From: Clostridiales bacterium
GTDB taxonomy: Bacteria > Bacillota > Clostridia > Oscillospirales > Oscillospiraceae
Length of the DNA stretch: 64,000 bases
Assembly: GCA_019418025.1 (NCBI GenBank)
Contig: DYCR01000001.1
Coordinates: 144,882 to 208,881 of the forward strand
Direction: 5' to 3'
Shown: positions 32,304 through 41,305 of the stretch, piece after piece
How positions within the stretch are numbered: the stretch's first letter is position 1
Layout: every line of letters starts with the position of its first letter
Made by a program: the position numbers and the translations under genes
The notes under the pieces: model-generated
The model's input: only the letters and a program-made list of their open reading frames with translations
Databases searched by the model: none
What the model was told of the DNA's origin: nothing

Positions 32304-35300
32304 ATGAACACAAAGCTGTCAAGGCGAGTGCTTGCGCTGCTGCTGGCGATGGTCATGATTGCAGGCGTCCTGCCGCAGTCGGCCTTTGCCCATCCGGTGC
32401 AGGGCTCCGATACTCAGGTCATCGCAGACGGACAATCTGTGGAGCTGCCTGAGTATATTTTTACGGATTCATGGAATCCGGAGTACGATGTACTGTATCA
32501 CGAGGAGGGAAAAACCTACACCCGCGGCGGAGAGACCGTGACCTTCCCGGATGCATCCACGGTCATGGTGGGGCAGAAGTCCCATGCAATCAAAAATGCC
32601 GTGACCAAGGTGTCGGTGAAAACCGCCGAGGGCAAGACCGAGATCACCCTCAGCAACCTGAACACCCCTGTGGGCAGCATCTCCGGGGCGTGGAACTCCA
32701 CGTTTGAGGGCAGATTTGCCCTGCATTATCAGCAAAACGGACAGCCGGTCAAGGGAGCGGAAACCGATCGGATCTCTCTGCTGAGCCTGACGGTGGACAC
32801 CCCCAAGGCCGGAACCTACACCCTGACCGGCGGTAAGCTGTTCGAGGGTGCCAATACATACAGCCCGGGATTTGACTTCAAAGACGGCAAAGGCACCGTC
32901 AAGGAGCGGGAGTTTGGCTATCTGCCGGATATCACCTTCACGGTGGAGTCTGAGCAGCCTGCCCCTCCTGTCAAGCCTGAGCCTCCTGCCAAGCCCGAGC
33001 CTCAGCCTGAGGAAACCGTCCCTTTCACCGCAAAACTGGGAGAAAATGCGCTGACAGTCCAGAAGGTGGAGGACGTGCGCTGTGATGCAACATTCCAGAA
33101 TGTCCCTGTCTACCAGATCACCATTCCTGCCGGTACCAAGGACAAGACCCTGTCCATCAGCGGACTGAAGGACTGGGGATATATCGAAAATGCCTGCATC
33201 GGCGCCAGTGACGGCACCATCGCAGATCAGGTCTGGCAGACCAATATTCTGGGAAAAGACCAATATTATCATCTGAGCAAGAGCCGTCAGGGTTTCCACA
33301 TCACCTTCAAGCATCTGGGTGATTTTGAGCCTGCTGCCCCCGTGATCCCCTTTACGGCAAAGGCAGGAGAGCAGAGCCTGACGGTCATCAAGCAGCCCCG
33401 TGCCGGACAGCGTGGCTATGACCTGTACACGGTGCAGGTCCCCAAGGGGGTCAAGGATGCCAATGTGCAGCTGGGCGGCCTGAAGGGTCTGTCCTACATG
33501 CAGAACAAGCTGAGCGGTGAGCTGAAGGAAATCACCGACGATCCTTGGTCGGTGAAGCTCCTTGGCAAGGACGAATATCTCATCATCCGTGATATCGGGC
33601 GGAGACTGAACTACGAGATCCGCTTCCAGAAGGAGGAGCTGCCGCAGGTTCCTGTGCTGCTGACCGGACAGATGGACGGCGTATTCCTGCTGCCGCCGGA
33701 AACTGCGGTGCAGCTGGAGCCGGGTCTGGCAGCAGGCCTTGGATACCAATACGGCGACGGCATCAAGGAAGGTGACGTGACGGTACTCGATGCCCTTGTA
33801 AAGATGCACCAGATCGTCCTCGGTGAGGATGATATCACCGAATACTTCAAGGTCAACGAATCCGGCTGGATCACCCGTGTCTTTGGCGAGGACACCACCG
33901 CAGTCGGCTATATGCAAAACGGCGAGATGCCCACCACCGTGTGCAACGAAACGGTGCTGCATCCCAACGACAACTTCCAGTTCTTCAACTATCAGGATAC
34001 CACCGGCTATTCCGACAAGGCGGCATGGCTGGAGCAGGAGGGGCAGAAGCAGGATCACTTTGACGTGGAGCAGGGCAAGCCCCTGACGCTGACCGTCAGA
34101 AGCAAGGACTATTCCGGCAATGTGTCCCCCGTTTCCGGTGTGCAGCTTGCCACGGTGGACGAAAACGGCAATACCACGCCCATTGACGGCGCAGTTACCA
34201 AGGCAGACGGCACGGTGTCGGCCACCTTCGATGCACCCGGCAGCTATACCCTCACGGTCCTCAGCTCCGACACCACAAAGGTCATCATGCCCATTGCCCA
34301 TGTGGCGGTGACCAAGCCTCAGCCGGAGGAGATCCCCATGGCAGATCCGTCGATCCCGGACGATTTCGAGAACGACCTCTGGCTCCAGTATAACTATCTG
34401 CAAATGAAGGTGGGCGACAATGCCACCATCTATCCCAGACGTGTGCCCCAGATCATTGACAGCGCCATCGGCAACAGCGTCTCAAGACCCAATTTCCACT
34501 TTGAGATCATCCGCGGCAATTCTGTGACTCTGGACAAAACCCAGAGCAATGATCGGGCGCAGGTGCGCGCGGTGCATGATGGCGTGTCCATCGTGAAGGT
34601 CACCTATGACGCACTGGGCAAATACGGCGCATCCAGCAGGGTCAACACCGCTTACGTGGTCTATGACGTGAACAGCGACCCTGCCGATCTGACCATCAGC
34701 ACCAGTCTGTCCAAGGTCCGCTCCTATGACACCCTTTACTATACCGAGGGCGATACACTGGCATATGACTTTACCGTGGAGGTCCCCGGGGCCGAGAAGG
34801 TGGAGGTCACCTGCAACGACCATCCGTTAACTGCCGGTGAGGGCGGACGCTACACTGCTCAGCTGGAAAACCGCAGCAATATCCTCGGCATCCGTGCCAC
34901 CGATGCCAATGGGAAAACAAAGACCGGATACTATGTGATCGATGCAAGAAAGATCCGGATCAATGTGGAGAACCTGACCCATCCGGGTCAGCCCTTCCAA
35001 GTCAACGACAAGGCAAAGATCAGCTTCTACGGCATCACCATGCCGGTCTACAAGCTGGCAACCATCTACAATCCCTGCTTCGGCGGACATGATGACCTGA
35101 ACCAAAAGGATACGTGGCCCACCTCGGTCATGTACCAAAACGATCAGCTGGGTGAGCTGCACGGCTTCTGCCGTCAGTGGGATCTGGCGACCACCAACAG
35201 CTTTGAGGTCACCTTCAAGCAGGAGGGCGAGTACCGCTTTACCGACGGCAACATCCTGTGCAACTGGTGGGGCTCTCCCCTCGGCAGCGACAAGGACAAG

Positions 35301-37493
35301 TATGGCTCCGGCGACCCCAATTTCGCCGCCCCCATCCTCAGCGATCACTTCTCCTCCCTGCCGGATTTCACCATTCAGGTAGGGGACGCATCCGGTGACA
35401 AGGTGCCGGTCAAGGGCATTGCACTGGATCGGCAGGAGCTGACCCTTGCTGTGGGGGAAACTCAGCAGCTGAAGGCTACGGTGACACCGAGCAATGCCAC
35501 CGACCCGCAGGTCATCTGGAGCTGCGACGATGCCGACGGCAGCATCATCACCGTGGATGACAAAGGCATGGTCACTGCAAAGGGAGCAGTCACCGCTGAA
35601 AAGCCCTTTGTCACCGTGACCGCAACCACCAAAGACGGCGGCTTCACCGCCACCTGCAAGGTGATCGTCACAGAATCCGACAAGCCTACGGTCCCCCCTG
35701 CACCTCAGCAGAAGGATGCCGTGGTGCTGACGGTGGAGGGACACACCGTAGGTAAGGGTTATCTGGTCAAGCCCGTGGAGATCAAGCTTCAGCCGGATGA
35801 TACTGCATTCTCTGTGATGAAGCGGTACGTGGAGGAGCATCATATTTCCCTCACGGCTCAGTATAACGAGGCATACGGCAGCTACTACGTGTCGGAGATC
35901 GGCGGTCTGCGGGAGATGCAGCACGGCCCCGGCTCCGGATGGATGTATTTTGTGGATGAGCAGGCCCCCGGTGTCGGCGCAAGCAGCTATGTGCTGAAGG
36001 GCGGCGAGGTGATCCGCTGGCGCTATACCACCAACATGGGTCAGGATCTGCAGCCGGATGTGACCCCGGGAACCACCCACACGGTGAAGGCCGAGCAGCC
36101 TGAAAACGGGTCTGTGGCCCTGTCGCCGGAGAAGGCCGAGGCAGGAAAGACCGTTACCGTCACCGTAAAGACCGAGCCGGGCTACGCACTGGAGAAGCTG
36201 ACGGTCACCGACGCAAAGGGCGCGGAGATCCCCGTGACCACCGGCGAGAACGGGACCTTCACCTTCACCATGCCTTCGTCCGACGTTCAGGTACGCGCAC
36301 AGCTGCGCAGAGTGTCCGCCGAGCTGCCGGACTATCAGACCGTTCTGAATGAGACGGGCCGGAATCTGGCAAGCCGCCCCAACGGCTTCGGCGGTGAGTG
36401 GGTGGCAATGGCTCTGGCACGCCACGGCTATCCGGTGGATTCTGACTATTTTGAGCATTACTACAAGGACGTGGAGCGTCAGGTCATCGAGAAAAAGGGT
36501 GTGCTGAGCAACCGCAAGTACACCGAGTATTCAAGGACCATCCTTGCCCTGACTGCGGCGGGATACGACGTGACCGACGTGGGCGGATACGATCTGACTG
36601 CCCCCCTTGCAGACTTTGAAAAGGTGAATTTCCAAGGGATCAACGGCACGGTCTTTGCGCTGATTGCACTGGACAGCCACGGCTATGAGATCCCTGCCCT
36701 GACCCAAAGATCCACCCAGACCACCAGAGAGAAGCTGGTGGAGGAGATCCTTTCCAAGTACCTGCCCGAGGGCGGCTGGTCCATCTTCGGCAAGCAGCCG
36801 GACGTGGACACCACTGCCATGGCGATCCAGTCTCTGGCGCCGTATTATTCGTCCAACGCACAGGTAAAAGAGGCGGTGGATCATGCACTGGATTGGCTGT
36901 CCAAGACTCAGGGCGACGACGGAAACTGGATGAATCAGGACGGAAAGCTTTGCAGTGAAACCCCTGCTCAGGTTCTGGTGGCACTGACCGCCATGGGCAT
37001 CGATCCGATCAGCGACGCAAGATTTGTCAAGAACGGCCGGACGGTGATCCATGCCATCTGCGACTTCTATCTGGGCGAGGGTGCCTTCTCCCATGTGACA
37101 GACGGCGGTGCCAACGGCATGGCCACCGAGCAGAGCTACTATGCACTGGTGTCCTACCTGCGCTTCACTCAGGGCAAGACGGGGCTTTATGACATGTCCG
37201 ACGTGACCATCGGAGGCGGGGAGCCGGAGCCTGAGGTCACCGAGCCGAAGCCCACACAGCCGGATGTGACGAAGCCTGAGGAAACCAAACCCGAGACAAC
37301 CAAGCCTGAGGCAACAAAACCCGAGGCGACCAAGCCCGAGACGGGCACGGCAAAGCCCACTCAGCCCGGCAAGCCCGGAAAAGGCCCCAATACCGGCGAC
37401 GAGGCTCCGGTGTATCTGCTGGCATTTGCCATGGCTGCATCGGCCGCGGGTGCGGCATTCCTGCTGAAAAAGAAGGAGCGTGACCGTGCCTGA
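32304..37493 (+). CDS. Riboswitch-controlled cell-wall protein with intrinsic-factor-like corrinoid-binding domains
   Basis: 1729 residues. A signal peptide ends near residue 32 (PQSAFA). After a Pro-rich linker come two related beta domains (~245-450), a DUF4430-like region with VLDALVKMHQ and FFNYQDTTGYSDKAAW (~490-590), Ig-like segments, a BIG2 domain (~1033-1125), a clear DUF4430 domain (~1146-1249; SGWMYFVDEQ then GGEVIRWRYT), an InlB-type repeat (~1259-1335), and an alpha/alpha barrel of the terpenoid-cyclase type (~1346-1632; GGWSIFGKQPDVDTTAMAIQ). DUF4430 and such barrels are the beta and alpha domains of human intrinsic factor and transcobalamin, here in reverse order. The tail is a Pro/Lys/Thr linker, GPNTGDE, a hydrophobic helix and KKKERDRA, a sortase signal. 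With the riboswitch, a surface corrinoid-capture role is strongly suggested but not proven. Confidence 0.85.
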   Translation: MNTKLSRRVLALLLAMVMIAGVLPQSAFAHPVQGSDTQVIADGQSVELPEYIFTDSWNPEYDVLYHEEGKTYTRGGETVTFPDASTVMVGQKSHAIKNAVTKVSVKTAEGKTEITLSNLNTPVGSISGAWNSTFEGRFALHYQQNGQPVKGAETDRISLLSLTVDTPKAGTYTLTGGKLFEGANTYSPGFDFKDGKGTVKEREFGYLPDITFTVESEQPAPPVKPEPPAKPEPQPEETVPFTAKLGENALTVQKVEDVRCDATFQNVPVYQITIPAGTKDKTLSISGLKDWGYIENACIGASDGTIADQVWQTNILGKDQYYHLSKSRQGFHITFKHLGDFEPAAPVIPFTAKAGEQSLTVIKQPRAGQRGYDLYTVQVPKGVKDANVQLGGLKGLSYMQNKLSGELKEITDDPWSVKLLGKDEYLIIRDIGRRLNYEIRFQKEELPQVPVLLTGQMDGVFLLPPETAVQLEPGLAAGLGYQYGDGIKEGDVTVLDALVKMHQIVLGEDDITEYFKVNESGWITRVFGEDTTAVGYMQNGEMPTTVCNETVLHPNDNFQFFNYQDTTGYSDKAAWLEQEGQKQDHFDVEQGKPLTLTVRSKDYSGNVSPVSGVQLATVDENGNTTPIDGAVTKADGTVSATFDAPGSYTLTVLSSDTTKVIMPIAHVAVTKPQPEEIPMADPSIPDDFENDLWLQYNYLQMKVGDNATIYPRRVPQIIDSAIGNSVSRPNFHFEIIRGNSVTLDKTQSNDRAQVRAVHDGVSIVKVTYDALGKYGASSRVNTAYVVYDVNSDPADLTISTSLSKVRSYDTLYYTEGDTLAYDFTVEVPGAEKVEVTCNDHPLTAGEGGRYTAQLENRSNILGIRATDANGKTKTGYYVIDARKIRINVENLTHPGQPFQVNDKAKISFYGITMPVYKLATIYNPCFGGHDDLNQKDTWPTSVMYQNDQLGELHGFCRQWDLATTNSFEVTFKQEGEYRFTDGNILCNWWGSPLGSDKDKYGSGDPNFAAPILSDHFSSLPDFTIQVGDASGDKVPVKGIALDRQELTLAVGETQQLKATVTPSNATDPQVIWSCDDADGSIITVDDKGMVTAKGAVTAEKPFVTVTATTKDGGFTATCKVIVTESDKPTVPPAPQQKDAVVLTVEGHTVGKGYLVKPVEIKLQPDDTAFSVMKRYVEEHHISLTAQYNEAYGSYYVSEIGGLREMQHGPGSGWMYFVDEQAPGVGASSYVLKGGEVIRWRYTTNMGQDLQPDVTPGTTHTVKAEQPENGSVALSPEKAEAGKTVTVTVKTEPGYALEKLTVTDAKGAEIPVTTGENGTFTFTMPSSDVQVRAQLRRVSAELPDYQTVLNETGRNLASRPNGFGGEWVAMALARHGYPVDSDYFEHYYKDVERQVIEKKGVLSNRKYTEYSRTILALTAAGYDVTDVGGYDLTAPLADFEKVNFQGINGTVFALIALDSHGYEIPALTQRSTQTTREKLVEEILSKYLPEGGWSIFGKQPDVDTTAMAIQSLAPYYSSNAQVKEAVDHALDWLSKTQGDDGNWMNQDGKLCSETPAQVLVALTAMGIDPISDARFVKNGRTVIHAICDFYLGEGAFSHVTDGGANGMATEQSYYALVSYLRFTQGKTGLYDMSDVTIGGGEPEPEVTEPKPTQPDVTKPEETKPETTKPEATKPEATKPETGTAKPTQPGKPGKGPNTGDEAPVYLLAFAMAASAAGAAFLLKKKERDRA

Positions 37494-37572
37494 CCGCTGA
37501 CGGCGGATCGGGCGCTGTCCTGACGACCTCCTTCAGCAGTGCCTGCATAGGCTCTATACCCCAATACACAGC

Positions 37573-37606
37573 AAAAGCTGCTGCCGATTCCGGCAGCAGC
37601 TTTTTT
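37573..37606 (+). terminator. Terminator of the anchored protein gene (left flank of element copy 3)
   Basis: AAAAGCTGCTGCCG-ATTC-CGGCAGCAGCTTTTTT. The 13-base arms recur at 37754-37785 with another loop. Confidence 0.92.
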
Positions 37607-37753
37607 GAGACTGCCCGAAATCCCTTTCAGGGCTTTCAGGCATCTTTTTGCAGCCTGACATGTATTTTCCCCGAGGTACACGCCCCCCGTGGAAAATGAT
37701 TTTATCTTTTTTGCCGCCAAAGCGGCAAACTCTGTGAGACTTTTGACATGCTG
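37607..37753 (+). repeat. Structured intergenic element, copy 3
   Basis: The most compact copy, about 147 bases. It has the hairpin CTGCCCGAAA-CCCT/AGGG-TTTCAGGCA, the block GCAGCCTGACATG, the long inverted repeat ATTTTCCCC...GTGGAAAAT around GAGGTACACGCCCCC, the hairpin TTTGCCGC-CAAA-GCGGCAAA, and the tail CTCTGTGAGACTTTTGACA. It lies downstream of the anchored-protein gene in the same orientation. Confidence 0.85.
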
Positions 37754-37785
37754 AAAAGCTGCTGCCAAGTTTGGCAGCAGCTTTT
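37754..37785 (+). terminator. Second hairpin with the same stem (right flank of copy 3)
   Basis: AAAAGCTGCTGCCA-AGTT-TGGCAGCAGCTTTT. Same arms as 37573-37606 except for the closing pair and loop, so it is not a simple copy. Confidence 0.85.
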
Positions 37786-37875
37786 GCTTAATTGTTTTAT
37801 AACAACGCAAGGTACAAGAAGATTTCACGATTACATCCTCTTTGCACAGGACTTATAATGTTCCTCCGATTTATA

Positions 37876-39174
37876 TTATTCTATATCTCCCATGGTAACC
37901 TTAAATGGCTTGCCCTTTTGTCCTACTCCTTCAATATGCGAATCCTCAACAACCAGTCTTGCTCTAATATCTTGTTTAATTAACGCACTGCGTACCGGCT
38001 TATTTATCCATTCCCCCGCTGTCAGGTTTAACTGCATTGTGATCAGATCTATCTTGCCCGACACTTCATAACTACCAGGTTCCGAGTGCTTACTGATTAC
38101 ATCGGGAGTATAGCTGTAAGTTCCCACTATCGTGCCATCTTCTTCGATACTTGTAATAGCTAATACTGCGTTTCCGCGGTATGGTGCGTCGTTATATTGT
38201 CCGTTCCATTCACCCTCAATATTTACAGAAACACACTCTGGAGTGATGGTAATTGGTTGTAGGCGCCACCCGTCAGAACTGGAATAGAAATATTGAAGAA
38301 TAGCTTCAATGTCGAATGTAGCATGATTTTTTGTTAAGCTAAAAGTACAGGTAAATTTGTGACGAGTGCCTTTCGATGAGATTTCGTGGTCTTTTATTAC
38401 AAAATCAGAAATTTCATTTTCATTGATCTTAATTGTTTGAACATCGGACTTGAAGTAAAAACGATCATCTTTACGCATGCCGTATTCAAATTCCATCCCT
38501 GATAATTCTGATATCAAGGTTTCCTCGGCTGCATCCAATCCTAGCCCTGGCTTAACCTGAACCACAAAAGCATCATCGCCTGACACGGAATCAAGCTTCC
38601 ATTTTTTCTCAAATACATAATTAAGAATCAGCTGACCAGTCGCTTCTTCTACCAAATCGTCAAGCTTCAATGTTAGTGTCACGGTATCGGTCTTGCCTTC
38701 GATATCTGTTACGTGTTCAGCGATTGAAATGCCGGAAATATTGTCTTTCGTGATGTTCCATTTTTCTCCGTCTGCTGTAACGGTCGTACCCTTCAGGGAA
38801 GCTGTAATATCTTTTTCCGTCACACCTGACAATGGCGTGATTTTCCATTTATCAGCATCGTTCACGGTAACATAATCCAGTACCCAACCATTATTGTCAT
38901 CATATGTATATGTGAGGACCATTTCCTTTTGATATGCACATTTTTCATCTTCTGTTGTAACAGTGCAGGAAACCACATCTAAATTTTTCTTTTTTTCCGT
39001 TTCACGTTTGGTGATTTCAACACCTTTCACAATTTCACCGTCACGTAAAAAATCAGCCCGCGAATAGTTTGCTAAATCCGACTGAATCTGCTCAGTATCT
39101 GCAACATTGTTGCATCCTACAAGCAGAAGCATAGCAAATAACATAATTAATAATATATAGCCTCTCTTTTTCAT
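37876..39174 (-). CDS. Large lipoprotein of unknown function
   Basis: 432 residues. The signal peptide ends LLLVGC, giving a lipidated cysteine. The body is built of repeated beta-rich units, each with a phrase like LTYTYDDNNGWVLD, LILNYVFEKKWKLD or ILQYFYSSSDGWRLQP, so three or four copies of one small domain. A C-terminal beta segment with NIEGEWNGQYNDAP follows. Base composition is clearly more AT-rich than the neighbours. It lies 18 bases after the second lipoprotein gene. No enzyme motif is visible; I cannot assign a function. Confidence 0.75.
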   Translation of the reverse strand: MKKRGYILLIMLFAMLLLVGCNNVADTEQIQSDLANYSRADFLRDGEIVKGVEITKRETEKKKNLDVVSCTVTTEDEKCAYQKEMVLTYTYDDNNGWVLDYVTVNDADKWKITPLSGVTEKDITASLKGTTVTADGEKWNITKDNISGISIAEHVTDIEGKTDTVTLTLKLDDLVEEATGQLILNYVFEKKWKLDSVSGDDAFVVQVKPGLGLDAAEETLISELSGMEFEYGMRKDDRFYFKSDVQTIKINENEISDFVIKDHEISSKGTRHKFTCTFSLTKNHATFDIEAILQYFYSSSDGWRLQPITITPECVSVNIEGEWNGQYNDAPYRGNAVLAITSIEEDGTIVGTYSYTPDVISKHSEPGSYEVSGKIDLITMQLNLTAGEWINKPVRSALIKQDIRARLVVEDSHIEGVGQKGKPFKVTMGDIE

Positions 39175-39192
39175 TACACAATCTCCTTTTAT

Positions 39193-40014
39193 TTAATCTG
39201 CAATTCTAAAACTGGATAGAATATCAATAACTTCGTCTACTTCTGTTTGAGTGAATTGACCTCCTGGTGCCTCTGCAATCATTACATATGGAGCAGGATA
39301 CTCGAAGCTGAAATCTTTATATATTCCGTCTATGCCTGCAACATCATGCATACCCTCATAAGAACTTGGTACTACGGCATAGTATACCGAGCCATCAACC
39401 TTTGTATAATCAGCATCAACATTCCTTATCAGCTCACCGACGATTTTCAGTTGTGCAACCATAAAGTCACCTAACGACGAAAAATCCTCACCTGTTCCAG
39501 CGGGACTTGCTGGAGCAAAGCTGGAATTTGAGACTTTTTCAGCCTTTATTTGGTGCATAATAGATCCATACCCCATAGGATCATTACTCCAGAAATCCAT
39601 ATAGGTAACTGTTACGCCACGATTATTTGAAAGGACTACTTTTTCAAGAAAAATCCCCTGAATTGGTTCTCCGTTGGAAATAACCTCTTCACTGCTGATC
39701 GACCAATTATTCGGATAATCAAACGAGAATACCGGACATGTGAGGGCCTCTAGTTCGCTTAGTCTAGTTGTATATGTATGACTATCTACTATTGGCGCTG
39801 TTGTAGGAATAGTTTTCACTTCTTCGGTTTGTTCACTTTCTGGCTCCGGTTGCATTGGCTCACTGATGTGTATTTCCACTTCTGTTGCATTTGGGAAACG
39901 AGTAACATCTGTATTGCTTTCTTGTATACCTTCTTCCGTTGTCCCACAAGCAGAAGAAGCTAAAATCAGGATGCCAATTGAGAAAATGAAAGCGATTCTT
40001 TTAATTGTATTCAT
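39193..40014 (-). CDS. Lipoprotein of unknown function
   Basis: 273 residues. Signal peptide ends ILASSAC (lipobox), then an acidic Glu/Pro/Thr linker. The folded part (~85-270) contains CPVFSFDYPNNWSISSEEV, resembling the PsbP/DUF1795-like class of small secreted domains, ending with VDEVIDILSSFRI. AT-rich like its partner. First gene of the two-gene minus-strand unit; a promoter candidate TTGAAA-17-TATCCT lies at about 40092-40064. The function is unknown. Confidence 0.75.
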   Translation of the reverse strand: MNTIKRIAFIFSIGILILASSACGTTEEGIQESNTDVTRFPNATEVEIHISEPMQPEPESEQTEEVKTIPTTAPIVDSHTYTTRLSELEALTCPVFSFDYPNNWSISSEEVISNGEPIQGIFLEKVVLSNNRGVTVTYMDFWSNDPMGYGSIMHQIKAEKVSNSSFAPASPAGTGEDFSSLGDFMVAQLKIVGELIRNVDADYTKVDGSVYYAVVPSSYEGMHDVAGIDGIYKDFSFEYPAPYVMIAEAPGGQFTQTEVDEVIDILSSFRIAD

Positions 40015-40037
40015 ATTTTCCTTTTGCCCTTTCTTTA

Positions 40038-40060
40038 AAAATGTGAGTTAATACCTAACA
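40038..40060. promoter_or_regulatory. Repeated operator-like site, copy A
   Basis: AAAATGTGAGTTAATACCTA begins this 23-base site; it matches copy B (40096-40118) at 21 of 23 positions. It overlaps the leader/start region of the minus-strand lipoprotein transcript. Confidence 0.65.
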
Positions 40061-40095
40061 AAAGGATAGCATACACTGTTATGGATTTCAATAAT

Positions 40096-40118
40096 AAAAT
40101 GTGAGTTATCACCTAACA
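40096..40118. promoter_or_regulatory. Repeated operator-like site, copy B
   Basis: Contains GTGAGTTATCACCTAAC, an imperfect inverted repeat (GTGAG...CTAAC). It lies just upstream of TATAAT (40140-40145), the likely -10 box of the XRE gene. With copy A it brackets the divergent promoter region. Confidence 0.65.
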
Positions 40119-40165
40119 TACAAATATAGGTCAATTGGCTATAATGTTGATGGGTGATGGTAAAA

Positions 40166-40402
40166 ATGGGTGATTATGATACAATTTACGATATAATCCG
40201 GCGAAATATGAAGAAATATCGGAAGGAAAAAGGACTGACTTCTGCACAGCTGGCAGAATTAGTTGGTCTATCTCATGACTTCATTCGACAGATCGAAAGC
40301 GAAAAAACCAGATACAACTTCTCTGTAGAGACCTTTTATAAGATTTCCATAGCTCTTGACGTCGGTATGGATAAATTAGCGGAAAAACCAGGTAGTGAAT
40401 GA
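40166..40402 (+). CDS. XRE-family DNA-binding protein
   Basis: 78 residues, almost only a Cro/CI helix-turn-helix: KKYRKEKGLTSAQLAELVGLSHDFIRQIESEK. The start is uncertain: ATG at 40166 or 40157, or a GTG at 40154, and no strong ribosome site exists. It is divergent from the AT-rich lipoprotein genes and the region between them carries two copies of a 23-base site, so it probably controls both directions. Confidence 0.83.
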   Translation: MGDYDTIYDIIRRNMKKYRKEKGLTSAQLAELVGLSHDFIRQIESEKTRYNFSVETFYKISIALDVGMDKLAEKPGSE

Positions 40403-40437
40403 TCTCAGTTATGTTTCACTTCCTGGTTTGTTTTATA

Positions 40438-40478
40438 AGTCAAGACCACCGGCTCAGCTGGTGGTCTTGACTTTTTTT
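40438..40478 (+). terminator. Terminator of the XRE gene
   Basis: AGTCAAGACCACC pairs perfectly with GGTGGTCTTGACT, then TTTTTT. The gap to the next gene (40479-40707) contains only a weak promoter candidate, TCGACA (40615-40620) with TATCTA (40638-40643). Confidence 0.93.
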
Positions 40479-40707
40479 GAGTCCGTTGAGGGGTTTTGGG
40501 TAATTTTTGCAGTTTTTAGGGGGCTTCTGCCGAGCCGATGGGGCACAGGGAGGTTAGGGGCGGGGAAAGAAAAATTCGGATTTTTCAGGACAGCCGCCCC
40601 GATTTTGCTGTAAATCGACAGGGCAGATCCGATAAGATATCTAAACACCGGCAGGGGAAGCCGCTTGAGCAACCTGCGGTGACGGATCGAAAGAGGATGT
40701 GCAGAAA

Positions 40708-41250
40708 ATGAAGCGTGTATGGAACGGACTGCTTTCTGCTTTGCTGTGCCTGCTTGTTCCGGCGGCGGTGCTGCTGTTGACGGCGCAGGCGACCGGATTG
40801 CAGATATTCACGGTGCTTTCCGGCTCTATGGAGCCCTGCTACCACGTGGGGTCGCTGATCTTTGTCCGGCAGACAGACCGCGACAGGCTCAGCCCCGGGC
40901 AGAGCGTGACCTTTACCGCCGAGGGCGGCATTCCGGTGACCCATCGAGTGGTGGAGGTGCTGACAGGAGATGACGGACAGGTTCGCTACCGAACCAAAGG
41001 GGACGCAAACCAGGTGCCGGATGCAAAGCCGGTGGCGGCTCATCAGGTGATCGGCGTGCCGAGCTTCACGGTGCCGTATCTTGGCTATGCCCTCAGCTGG
41101 ATGCAGAGCATCCATGGGCGGCGGACCCTTGTGGGGATTGGCGTGATTTTGGTGCTTGGGCAGGTGCTGACGGGGCTTTTCCGAACAAGGACCGGTGAGA
41201 AAAAGGCTGACGTTCCGGCAGAGGAATACCCTGCCCATGATCCATACTAG
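40708..41250 (+). CDS. sipW: SipW-type signal peptidase I
   Basis: 180 residues. The ATG at 40708 is ten bases after AAGAGGA; an in-frame GTG at 40699 is too close. Membrane helix at the N-terminus, the catalytic serine in VLSGSMEPCYHVGSLIF, the region GIPVTHRVVEV in place of a lysine-containing box (histidine instead of lysine is the mark of the ER/SipW type), and a C-terminal membrane helix. It cleaves signal peptides of TasA/TapA-like proteins. Such substrates follow directly in this operon. Confidence 0.92.
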   Translation: MKRVWNGLLSALLCLLVPAAVLLLTAQATGLQIFTVLSGSMEPCYHVGSLIFVRQTDRDRLSPGQSVTFTAEGGIPVTHRVVEVLTGDDGQVRYRTKGDANQVPDAKPVAAHQVIGVPSFTVPYLGYALSWMQSIHGRRTLVGIGVILVLGQVLTGLFRTRTGEKKADVPAEEYPAHDPY

Positions 41251-41305
41251 GGCAATGCCGACAGGCTTTCCCATATATCTATTCAATTCAAGGAGGATTT
41301 CAGGA

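Noticed and set aside
37361..37828. 155-codon minus-strand frame across element copy 3, and a similar 132-codon plus-strand frame at 54551-54949
   Set aside because: Both contain the same short peptide (ALAAxKxK then GGVYLGENT) only because they cross the repeated element on its antisense strand; hairpins, lack of ribosome sites and indels between copies argue against a protein.
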